Origin: Monoraphidium neglectum | Taxonomy: Eukaryota > Chlorophyta > Chlorophyceae > Sphaeropleales > Selenastraceae | Length of the DNA stretch: 10,196 bases | Assembly (NCBI RefSeq): GCF_000611645.1 | Contig: NW_014011460.1 | Location: forward strand, 1 to 10,196 | Direction: 5' to 3' | Shown here: positions 1 to 7,521 of the stretch, piece by piece | How the letters are laid out: each line of letters starts with the position of its first letter | Numbering within the stretch: position 1 is the stretch's first letter | Translations under genes and position numbers: made by a program | The notes under the pieces: model-generated | What the model was told of the DNA's origin: nothing | The model's database searches: none | What the model saw: only the letters and a program-made list of their open reading frames with translations

Positions 1-217
1 GGGTGGGATGGGGTGGGGTGGGGGCCAGGGAGGCGGCCGCCGCGGGCCATCAGGGCGGCTTGGGGCTTGGGCTGGTTGGGGGTTTTGCGAGAAACAGGAG
101 GGAGGTCGGAAGGTTGTACAAAGCAGGGGTGCAGTACACGCTCGTGCGCAACTGACTCAGCAAGTGGTGGTGCACGACAAACCACAAAACCACAGGCGTC
201 TTGTCATGCCTGCTCAC
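1..217 (-). other. Probable intron of the SirB1-like gene, left edge
   Basis: The strong minus-strand donor GTGAGC begins at 217, so the sequence to its left reads as an intron of the minus-strand gene ending at 218. The extreme left end (1-25) is G-rich on the plus strand, with runs of three to five G separated by single T or AT. On the minus strand this is a C-rich pyrimidine tract, as expected just before an acceptor that would lie outside the window. Short open frames here have no recognisable protein features. Confidence 0.45.
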
Positions 218-2027
218 CCGCCTCAGTGGTGAGCACCTCCGCGTCCCGCGCGCACACCAGCCGCGCCCCCGCCCCCAGCCGGCGCGCGAGCGCCGCCGCC
301 GCGAGCGCGAGGGCGATGGGAATGCCCTTGCGGCGGCGCAGCACATCGGGCAGCATGAGGGGGGCCAGGCCGTCGTAGACCCACTCCAAGGGCTCGTGCT
401 TGAATTTGAGGTCAGCAAAGATGGCCTGGGTTCGCAGGGTTGCAGGGGAGGGCTCAGGGGGTTGGGCTGGTGGTGTCGCACAACAGTGAGCGCGATGTGC
501 TTGACGGCATGTTGGCGAGAGGAAGAGGATTCAACGCATGGACACTTGAGTGTCTCCAGGGGGGTTGTCAGCGATTGGGCTAACAAGAGGCACCCACAAC
601 CCTGGAGGTGCCTCCAAAGGCCTGGCGCAGCGTGCCCCACCTTTCTCAACGCCTCAAGCTGCTGCGCGCCATCCTCGCCGCTGCTGCTTGGGGCACCTTG
701 CGGGTGGTGGAGGGTCTGCGGCTGTCACTTTAATGTGAAAATCATGACAGCAGGCACACCTCACTGCTTGGTTCGTGCCACCCAGATGATACAGGCTGCA
801 CGACCGACCCACCGTCTGCCGGCCAGGAAGTGCCGCTGGTGCCTTCTCTGATATGCGCCGCCATCTCATCCAGCGCCGCCTGGGCAGCAGACACCTCGCC
901 CTGTGTCGCACGAGGGGCCGCCCGGGGTCAGCGCCATCACAGGTGCCCGGGAGCAGCGCCAAACAACAGACTGGCCATCACCGTGATCCCGCCGCCGTTG
1001 CCGCTCTTTGCCGTTGGCTTGGGAGCCATTCCCTGCCACCCAGAACCCTCCCCCAACTGCATGCCCACTCAACCGCTGCGACCCGGCGGCCTGGCAGGCA
1101 CAGCTGCCGCCTGCCGACACACCGGCGCACCTCGATCTCTCGCGTTTTCTCTTCTATCTCGTCCGGCAGCAGCAAGCTGTCAAGCACATGCTGCTGCCCC
1201 AACCGATGCAGCATCCACGCCGCCTCCTCCGCTGCCTCAACCTGCAGCCTGCCCTCCGCCGCGGCCGCAGCCGCCCCGGCTGGCGGCGCCGCCGGTCCGG
1301 CTCGCGCGCGCGTTTGCCAGTCGTGCTGCAGCGCGCTCCAGTGCCGCAGCGCCTGGCAGATCGAGAGAGGGATCAGGGGCCTTACTTTGAAGCTCAATCA
1401 ACAACAATGACCAACGTTTGAAATACGTCAGCAACGGTCGTGAAACACTGTTGCTGCATCTGAGCAGGTGGGTGGCACGCGCTGACCAGGGTGACAATCC
1501 AGCATGCTACAACATATCTAGTTGAATGTGCACATGCATCCACGCACACGCGCTTGCACGCACGCAAGCACGCACGCTTGCGCGCAGATGTTGCCCCGAC
1601 CTGCCGCGTTTCCTCCTCTGACCCGGTCAGCACATCGTGCTGACGCGGCAGCATGCGCAGCGCGTGGAAAGCGTCTGCACGGGTGGCACAATAGGATGCG
1701 GTGCAATGAATGTAGTACGCATGGTTTGTGTGTTGGCCCAGCTCAGTGGTGGCGCCTCAGCTGCACATGAGGGCTGGGGCGGCTGCGGGTGCCAACCTGT
1801 GGCGCGAACCCACCGTCAAGGGTCGCGCGTCCTTTTCGAATTGATACATCATTGGCATCATCGAACGCAGTATGGAGCGCTGTGCCTGGATCCAGTAGTA
1901 GGCGGAGGCTGGGCACCCCCACCACGCCTGTGAGTGGCAGGCCATCCGCAGCAAAGCGCTGCACCTGCTGCTGCAGGCCTCTGAAGAGCGGGCGCACAAC
2001 CGCCGCCCCGCCACCACTCGCTGGCAT
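218..2027 (-). CDS. SirB1-like / transglutaminase-core-2 protein, six exons, 3' end missing
   Basis: Rebuilt exons (minus strand): 2027-1814, 1674-1601, 1352-1131, 900 to about 793, 715-641 and 425-218. Donors are GTGGGT, GTCGGG, GTGCGC, probably GTATCA, GTGGGG and GTGAGC, and every acceptor is AG. Phases agree at each junction (1, 0, 0, 0, 0). About 300 residues are present and the C-terminus is off the window. Recognition rests on the last two exons: QQLEALRKAIFADLKF, then VLRRRKGIPIALAL and an ALARRLGA stretch. This is the family pattern 'L..LN..LF..LGF ... VL.RR.GIPI.L ... A.RLG' of SirB1-like proteins, also found in eukaryotic FBXO21-type proteins. Exon 3 has an Ala-rich linker and a charged helical region like the family's N-terminal helices. 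I could not identify exon 1 (ATG at 2027). Its choice rests on splice phase and on the adjacent AT-rich promoter-like gap. The exon 4 donor is the weakest boundary. Biochemical role is unknown; bacterial SirB1 is itself poorly characterised. Confidence 0.6.
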
Positions 2028-2260
2028 CGAGATGACAGGAGATATCTAGTGTAATGCAAGCTCAATGGGCCCGACAGAGTTGCCTACACAAGCTGATCTA
2101 TCTAGATCTAATCAGTCTGAAATTGTCACTTTTTGATTCTTTCAAGCCTTCAGTCACCTTGGCGATCAAATAAAGTAGCTTGAATTCTAGATAATGCAGT
2201 CGCTTTCAACAGGGCTAAACAAAATTACGGTACTCGGACACTGCACAACTCACTCGTAAA
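2028..2260. promoter_or_regulatory. Divergent (bidirectional) promoter region
   Basis: This gap separates the ATG of the minus-strand SirB1-like gene (2027) from the ATG of RRP46 (2261). It is clearly richer in A and T than its surroundings, especially 2085-2230, where T-runs, A-runs and several TAGAT/CTAGA words occur. Such a base shift between two head-to-head start codons fits a shared promoter with the two 5' untranslated regions. I see no TATA box or named motif I would defend. Confidence 0.45.
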
Positions 2261-3393
2261 ATGGAGACCAGCACGTCGGGGCAGGGGCCAACGAGGACAA
2301 AGGGACGGCTTTCGACACAACTACGGTGCGCCGTTATGTCACGCGCCCCTCAAATCGCGCCATAGCAGTGACGTGCCCGGCCGCCGCGGCCGCTGCTGGC
2401 GCTGGGCTGCTGCCACTGCAGCATCGGCTGTGACCACCTCGGCCCCGGCCACTCTCTTGACTCCGCCACGCCGCCGCGCCCGCCACCAGGCCGCTGCTCT
2501 GCGAGCGCGGCCTGCTGCAGCGCGCCGACGGCTCCGCCAAATGGGTGCAGGACGGCAGCGCGGTCCTCGCGGCCGTCCACGGCCCCGCCGCCGCGGGGCC
2601 CCGCAAGGAGAACCCCGAGCGCGCGGCGGTCGAGGTCGTGTTCAAGCCGCGCAGCGGGCTGCCCGGCAGCCAGGAGCACGAGTGGGAGGAGATCCTGCGG
2701 CAGGCCGTGGAAGGCGTCCTGCTGGCCAGCCTGCATCCACGGACGTTAGTAACGGTGGTGGTCCAGGTGCTGTCGGCAGACGGTGCGCTGCTATCCTGCG
2801 CGGCAAACGCGGCGTGCGCCGCGCTCGCCGACGCGGGGATCCCGCTGACATCGCTGTTTGGTGAGCTGCCGCGGCGGAAGCTGCCTTGATAGGGAGGGGG
2901 CGGTTGCAGGGGACAGCAGCGTTCTCTGCGGCTGCACGGGTGGCGGGTCCACCCTGCTGCTGCATGCACAGCTTGTGAGCGGCGCCGTCGTGATTTGGGA
3001 TACTCACAGCATGACAGCGCGGCGAGTTGCCACCCAGAGCAGTGGCGTGTGCCCCCGGTGGAGCTCTGTCTTGCCGCTAGCGCTGTGCCTCGACAGCGCA
3101 AGAGCACCTGCCAACGTGCCCACGGTTTCCTGCTTCCTCCGGATGCCGCATGGCGTTCGTATGCCCACCGTCCTGCTCCTCGCCCGCCCTGACCGTGTTT
3201 CGCTCGCGCCTGCCGCGCAGCTTCGGTCACCGCAGCCATTGGCGCCCAAGGCGACCTGCTCCTCGACCCAGACGCCGAAGAGGAGGCGGCGGCGCGCGCC
3301 GTGTTCTGCCTGGCGTACCCATACAGGCACGAACCCGCTCAGGGCGGCGGCGGCGGCGAGGAGGGCGCGGAGGCGGCAGCGGCAGGAACCCCT

Positions 3394-3436
<43 letters not shown>

Positions 3437-3916
3437 TGCTGGTCGTGGACGAGGGCGTGCTGACGTGCCACTCCACGGGGCGCTTCAGCCCGGAGCAGCT
3501 GGTGTTGGCGATGGACGCGTGCCGGCGCGCGTGCGCGGGGGTGGCCAAGTTCTCAAGGATGTCGCTGCTGGCCGGGTTCGCGGTGAGCTGCGAGCAAAGG
3601 CTGGGGACAGCCAACAGAAGCCTGAGGCGAAGGGTGGCGCGTGGAAAATTGATGGAATCTATGTGTTTGTGCGGTCATGTGGTTGTGCACGCTGCGTGCC
3701 GCAAGGTTTGCCAGCAGGCCCACATGCAAGTGCGTGCGAGTTTCCGTGAGCGTCGGCTGATGGGTGGTCAGGCCCCAAAGACAAGCATGGCGGAAAGACG
3801 CGTGCCCAATTCCATTCCTGCTACCCCTACCCCTACCCCTACCCGTGCCTCACCCCTCAACCCCCGCCCCCACCCCGGCTCCTTGATCGCAGGACGCGGT
3901 GGTCAGCTCAAGATGA
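2261..3916 (+). CDS. RRP46: Exosome complex component RRP46 (RNase PH-like), four exons
   Basis: Exons 2261-2325, 2490-2860, 3221-3582 and 3893-3916 give 273 residues. Introns (164, 360 and 310 nt) start GTGCGC, GTGAGC and GTGAGC and end CAG/CAG/CAG; their phases are 2, 1 and 0. The ATG has a strong context (AAAATGG). Exon 1 ends TQL plus a split Arg, which joins PLLCERGLLQRADGSAKW. This is the RRP46 opening 'DGR..NQLRPL..... L...DGSA.W..G.T.VLA.V.GP'. Further family matches are ENPERAAVEVVFKP (about residues 62-75), SLHPRTLVTVVVQVLSADG and CAANAACAALADAGIP, then an L-L-L-D-P strand. RRP46 is one of the six RNase PH-like ring subunits of the nuclear and cytoplasmic RNA exosome; in eukaryotes these rings are structural, not catalytic. 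Typical homologues are near 235-240 residues. The excess is an insert of about 36 residues (Gly/Glu/Ala-rich plus 14 Gln, residues 204-217) before the strand LLVVDEG. The last exon adds only DAVVSSR. Confidence 0.9.
3394..3435 (+). repeat. (CAG)14 coding repeat in RRP46 exon 3
   Basis: Fourteen pure CAG units with no CAA interruption encode 14 glutamines (residues 204-217 of the model). They follow a GCG/GGC-rich stretch encoding Gly, Glu and Ala. The repeat falls in a variable loop of the RNase PH fold, between the segment ending FCLAYPYR and the conserved strand LLVVDEG, so the fold is probably tolerant of it. Confidence 0.95.
3821..3844 (+). repeat. (CTACCC)4 tract in RRP46 intron 3
   Basis: Four perfect CTACCC units lie about 50 nt upstream of the intron 3 acceptor at 3892, within a C-rich, pyrimidine-dominated run. 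They most likely form part of the polypyrimidine tract. The unit resembles a degenerate telomere-type hexamer but is not the plant or chlorophyte telomere repeat. Confidence 0.8.
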
Positions 3917-4071
3917 CACCCCGGGGGGGCGATTGTTTCTGCGGCCCCTGGTGCAGGGCCAGGGCCACCATGACGTCACAACCCCCGGGGCCTGCTTGTT
4001 TTTGATCCCGGCGCGGCAGCCTTTGGTCCCTGCATCCGGGCTTGCGCGGCAGTCGCAATCGCGAGGCCCCT

Positions 4072-4076
4072 TGTAA
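4072..4076 (+). terminator. TGTAA polyadenylation signal of RRP46
   Basis: TGTAA is the main polyadenylation signal of chlorophyte nuclear genes. This copy is on the coding strand, 156 nt after the RRP46 stop codon, a normal 3' UTR length for these algae. It is the only plus-strand copy I found close downstream of this gene. Cleavage would be expected some 10-20 nt further on. Confidence 0.6.
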
Positions 4077-4264
4077 CCGTTGCCATGGACGACGACGGCG
4101 CTCGGTGGGGCCTCACTTCGCTACTGTCTGTGCTGGGGTGCGTGCAATCGAGCGGCCAGGGTTGACGGCAGACGGCCAGACGTGCAGGGCCCCATGGGTC
4201 ATCCGCCGGCTGCCTGCCTGTCCCGTCGGCATGAGGAACAGCAGCAGAAGAAACAGCAGTCTGA

Positions 4265-4268
<4 letters not shown>

Positions 4269-4325
<57 letters not shown>
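4269..4325 (+). repeat. (CAG)19 repeat outside any supported gene
   Basis: Nineteen uninterrupted CAG units make this the longest simple repeat in the window. It sits about 190 nt beyond the RRP46 polyadenylation signal. All three plus-strand frames are open through the tract itself, giving Gln, Ser or Ala. The frames around it show no domain, conserved start or splice-linked partner. It may be intergenic, or part of an exon I cannot reconstruct. Confidence 0.95.
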
Positions 4326-4326
<1 letters not shown>

Positions 4327-4404
4327 GGGCAATAACAGAGGACCCCGCACATTCGGTCATACACGCTCTAAGCAAGAGAAGTGGTGTTGGCGATTGGGAG
4401 GGTC

Positions 4405-4428
4405 AAAAGCCCTGAAGAAGAGGCTTTT
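4405..4428. repeat. Inverted repeat, 7-bp perfect stem
   Basis: AAAAGCC at 4405-4411 pairs perfectly with GGCTTTT at 4422-4428 around a 10-nt purine-rich loop. It lies in the gap after RRP46. There is no evidence of function, and a stem of this size can occur by chance. Confidence 0.4.
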
Positions 4429-4780
4429 AAGAAAGGCTATGTAGGTTTGCTGCAAGCTGGCATTCATAAACCTCATTCCTGCATTGGATCCAGTCAGGCA
4501 GCACTGATTTGCTTTGCTTTGTTACAATCGTCTAGGCCAGCTAGACCCCTCCCGCCACAGTGATCAAACGGATTGAAATAACAACTGTGGTTGAGCACAA
4601 ATCAGCCGCCCAACGTGGACTTTGCCGCTCCAGCCCCTGCCCCTGGGGGCGCCGCTCGTTTCTCAGCCGCCGCCCCCTCCCCCCCCCCCGTTTGCGAGGT
4701 GAGGAGGAGATGCAGGCGAGCGTGCGCCTCAGATACGGCGGGGTGGTGGGGCATGGTCGTGGGTGGGGCGCACCAGCCAG

Positions 4781-4900
4781 ATATGGCGTATCAACCTGAA
4801 AACCGCGCAGGCGATCGAGGTCAACGCGCACGCCCTTCTCGCCGTCCTGGAAACCCACGGGTCCCATTGCTACTACGCTCTCAACGATGCATTCATTTGA
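4781..4900 (+). other. Unidentified coding-like segment, strand uncertain
   Basis: Plus-strand frame 2 is open from just after an AG at 4780 to the TGA at 4898-4900. It reads as an amphipathic helix-like peptide containing INLKTAQAIEVNAHALLAVL, then a His/Cys/Tyr-rich end. Third positions are mostly G or C, like the real exons here. The opposite strand is also open and protein-like, with MGPVGFQDGEKGVRVDLDRL from 4867 downwards. That minus-strand frame stops at 4541, just before a minus-strand TGTAA at 4526-4522. I cannot place either reading in a family. It may be an exon of an unresolved small gene or a decayed gene fragment. Confidence 0.3.
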
Positions 4901-5345
4901 CTAGCTTCGCTTGTGAATATGACCTCGTCTGGGCCCTCTGCGAGGGATTGGGGGAGCTGGGAGTGCCCCCTGGAGCAACCAGACGGTCGCGCTGTGCAAC
5001 CCGGTGCCCCTGCGCGCAGGACGACTCTCTTTCCTTGATAATATGGAATAATCACACCGTCTAGCCTGTCACGTGCAGGTTGGTGCAGCTCTCCGTCATT
5101 TTACTATTTTGTCCCAGTGCGGCTCGGAACGGTCACATCCGGGACCCTGCCCTCACCTTTGTTGCTTACAAGTTGCCGAATCGGGGGTGTTCCAGTGTCG
5201 TCGTGGAGTCGTCTTTTCGACCAGCTTGTGCACAGTTTGCATCACGACTCAGCCGCAACGCCCCGCGGGCGCTGCAGCGCGGTCCGATCACCAGCAGCGC
5301 GAACCGACAGCCTGGCTGCCCCCCCACTCGGCGGCTGTGCAAGTC

Positions 5346-6455
5346 ATGGTTGGACCGGCGGACCAAGCCGTGAATGCGGCCAAGGACGCCGCGCTGCACA
5401 GCTCCGAAAGCGCGTGGGCGGATCCGTTGGGCCCGCTGCAGCAGCTGCGCGACGCATGCACGCACCACTCTGGGCCCCTCAGCGATGCGACCTGGATGGC
5501 GCTCAACCCGATTCTGCACAATTGCCCACCAGAAACTCGCGGGCGCTTGTGCCAGGTGCTCACGTGCACAATCGAGGACAGCCCCGCGCGCCGGCAGCAG
5601 GCGTTGGCGCGGCCCACCTTGCTCACCGCGCTCGCAGCCCTGGTGCAGGAGGGCACCCGCGGCCACCCGGCGGGGCCGCACGCCGCGCAAGTTATCCGCA
5701 GCCTGTTCGACCCCAGCGACCCCGGCGACGATGCGGCCGCCGCGACCGCGATCCTCACCGCCGCGCCGGGCGCCAGCAGGTCGCTGACCGCGCTGCTGCT
5801 GAAGCTCTCGCGGCGCGGCCGTGGCCGGCTGCGCCTGTGCGTGCCCTGCGTCGGGGCGCTCTTGTACCTCGTCGCCCCAGAGGTGTCCCGCGGCGCGGCG
5901 CTGGTGCTGCTGGGGCAGCCAGGGATCGCAGAAGCGCTGCGGCGCGTCGCAGGTTCGCCCCTTACCTCGCCCCCTGCATTTGGCGACTGAGCCCTGCAAC
6001 CATACAGTCCCGCTGTGGTGTGTAGCGCTGCAAAAGGCGTTGGTGTTTTTGCAGGCTGGACCCGCAGGGGGCCGCCCTGGATACAAATCTGTGGTAGGTT
6101 TCGTAAACTGCCGGTCTGGCCCGCCCCACACCTCCCCGCCCGCCCCTCCTGCTCGCGCCGCCGGCGCAGACCCGGCCGGGGAGGCGCTGAGCGCGGCGTC
6201 GGCTGAGGACCTGAGCTCGGCGTGGTGCGACAGCATGAGGCTGGCCATACGCCTGGTTGACCTAGTCAAAGAGCTGGGCGAGGCAGGGTACCCGATGCCT
6301 GGGCCCTGTGTGGAGCAGGTGGGGGAGCTCCTGGACCTCATTTCGTCCCTGACGGCCCGCCCGCCAGACTGCCTACCTGCTGAGGTTATGGCTCAGGTGG
6401 GCCTTTCCCACCAGGCGGCACTGCAGGTGGTGCGGGAGCACTTAGGGACGGCCCC

Positions 6456-6510
<55 letters not shown>

Positions 6511-7521
6511 CAGGCGCAGCACCAGGCAGCGCAGCAGCAGCAGCGCGGCGAGCGGCAGGGACAGCCAGCGGCAGTGGAGGCCGCACCGTCGTCCGGGGCA
6601 GCGGAAAGTCTCAGGGCGTGTGCAGCATGTGGGAAGCAGCGCGGGACGCCGGGCGTGAAGCTGCGGTCGTGCAATGGGTGCAGCCCACTTCTGGCAATAT
6701 ACTACTGCAACGTGAGTCGCGCTGGCACGGGCGCAGGCGCGTGGGCGCGCGGGCGTGCTGTATGCATGTGCCGTCTGTATCGCACGCGTGCATGCGGTGC
6801 CTGCACGCGTGCATGCGGTTTGAACGCAAGATGTCGTCGAGGCCACCAATCAACCAGCCATATTCCACACGCCCAGCTTGACCATCCCCCAATTCCTGCC
6901 CCCCCCCCTCTCTCCCTCCCTCTCTACCGCCCGTTGTGCCCTCCACCAGGCGGAATGTCAAAAGGTGGGGGGCGGCGCCGCACGCAAGCAACCAACGACC
7001 CCCTCACTGGCCTGTCCTGGTTCCGCGCTCAGCAGGCTGGTTTCGGTTGCCCGCAAGGGCCGGCACACCCAGGTCCACACGCACGCGCGCGCGCGCTTGC
7101 CAGTGTGTTTCCCTGATGCTTTCAATACATGGCTCCCACCCCACACCCTTGCCCATCCCGACAGTCTCATTGGCCGCACCACCGGGCCGAGTGCAAGGCG
7201 GCGCGTCAGCAGAGAGAGCAGCAGCAGCAGCAGCAGCCGCTGCAGCAGCAGGAGGGGCAGCCGGCGCCTTCTTTGCAGCCACCTTTACCAGATTCAACAT
7301 CCTCCGGGGTTGATGAGCCACCACGCACCCTGGAGGGGCTGATGATGCTGCCAGCGCGCGACCTGCGGGCGCTGCTGACGTCACTTGGCGTCAGCGCTGC
7401 GGGGGTGGTGGAGAAGGCCGACCTGGCGCGCGTGGTGCTGGACGCACTGCAGGGCAGCAGCGGTGGCAGCGGTGGGAGCGGTGTCATCGGCGGCGCGAGC
7501 GGCGTTCCTGGCAGCCGCTGA
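5346..7521 (+). CDS. MYND zinc-finger protein with poly-Q and C-terminal SAP-like motif
   Basis: Exons 5346-5952, 6170-6711, 6950-6964 and 7165-7521 give 506 residues, with intron phases 1, 0 and 0. The ATG at 5346 has a good context (G at -3, G at +4); an in-frame upstream extension to 5073 looks non-coding. Residues 1-299 are Ala/Leu-rich helices resembling ARM-like solenoid sequence, but I cannot assign a family. Poly-Q (16) covers 300-315, followed by a Q/A/H-rich linker. The MYND finger spans 353-398, with ligands C353, C356, C370, C373, C382, C386, H394 and C398, and the signature YYCNAECQKSHWPHHRAEC appears only after splicing. After a second, shorter Q-rich stretch, residues 444-484 (LMMLPARDLRALLTSLGVS...VEKADLARVV) match the SAP-like/ARMET-C pattern 'ELK.LL...GV...G..EK.DL...V'. 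MYND fingers usually bind proline-rich peptide partners; the partner here is unknown. The first donor (GTTCGC) is weak. A 39-nt extra exon at 6055-6093 is possible. Confidence 0.8.
6055..6093 (+). other. Possible 39-nt cassette exon in the MYND gene
   Basis: Inside the first MYND-gene intron, a good acceptor (T-run then TTTTGCAG, ending 6054) and a good donor (GTAGGT at 6094) enclose 39 nt. That is 13 codons, so inclusion or skipping keeps the frame. Inclusion would add a Trp/Arg/Pro-rich peptide (GWTRRGPPWIQIC) before Asp203. I left it out of the main model because the peptide resembles nothing, and the two sub-introns would be short (102 and 76 nt). Confidence 0.3.
6460..6507 (+). repeat. 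(CAG)16 coding repeat in the MYND gene
   Basis: Sixteen pure CAG units encode residues 300-315. They are followed by GAG and then a looser Gln/Ala/His-rich segment to about 6545. The tract separates the helical N-terminal region from the MYND finger and so probably acts as a flexible linker. Confidence 0.95.
6782..6819 (+). repeat. Tandem 17-nt direct repeat in a MYND-gene intron
   Basis: GCACGCGTGCATGCGGT occurs at 6782-6798 and again, identically, at 6803-6819, a period of 21 nt. Each copy contains the overlapping palindromes ACGCGT and GCATGC, so the region can fold. It lies in the intron upstream of the 15-nt micro-exon. Confidence 0.85.
6950..6964 (+). other. 15-nt micro-exon encoding AECQK of the MYND finger
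   Basis: The acceptor CTCCACCAG ends at 6949 after a long pyrimidine tract (6898-6945). The donor GTGGGG starts at 6965. The five in-frame codons read Ala-Glu-Cys-Gln-Lys and supply the sixth zinc ligand (C386) and the conserved Gln of the MYND signature. Flanking introns are 238 and 200 nt, both phase 0. Joining the outer exons directly would give YYCNSHWPHH, in frame but lacking that ligand. This is strong support that the micro-exon is real. Confidence 0.85.

Larger units (their letters stand above)
4077..5345. other. Region without an identified gene (RRP46 to MYND gene)
   Basis: No protein family is recognisable across this 1.27-kb stretch. It holds the longest CAG tract of the window (4269-4325), a perfect 7-bp hairpin (4405-4428), and a C-run near 4679-4689. 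It also holds a minus-strand TGTAA (4526-4522) and a coding-like segment (4781-4900) described separately. The part from about 5070 to 5345 is probably the promoter and 5' UTR of the MYND gene. An open frame there runs into the MYND start, but its composition (Cys/Ser/His-rich, no domain) is unlike the gene body. Confidence 0.5.

Noticed and set aside
2050..2054. TGTAA on the plus strand directly after the stop of a short plus-strand frame (1789-2049)
   Set aside because: The plus-strand frame is Arg/Pro/Cys-rich without a domain. The opposite strand gives a better reading that splices in phase to the SirB1-like exons.
3821..3844. CTACCC repeats as interstitial telomere sequence
   Set aside because: Only four units are present, in a pyrimidine tract before a splice acceptor, and the unit is not the known green-lineage telomere repeat.
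4085..4165. Short frame starting MDDDGARW with a strong ATG context
   Set aside because: It is 26 codons long and begins about 10 nt after the RRP46 polyadenylation signal. I could not find a downstream exon that joins it in phase with a recognisable product.
3976..4350. Minus-strand poly-Ala or poly-Leu frames opposite the (CAG)19 tract
   Set aside because: CTG, TGC and GCT readings of any CAG tract are open in all frames. Nothing outside the repeat supports a gene on that strand.
5073..5345. N-terminal extension of the MYND protein upstream of 5346
   Set aside because: The frame is open, but the extension is Cys/Ser/His-rich with no domain and differs from the Ala/Leu-rich body. The ATG at 5346 has a good context. 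A longer N-terminus is not excluded.
5821..7116. Single uninterrupted plus-strand frame of 431 codons
   Set aside because: It covers real MYND-gene exon sequence from 6170 to 6711. Its start is out of frame with exon 1 and its end reads through an intron, so it destroys the MYND signature.
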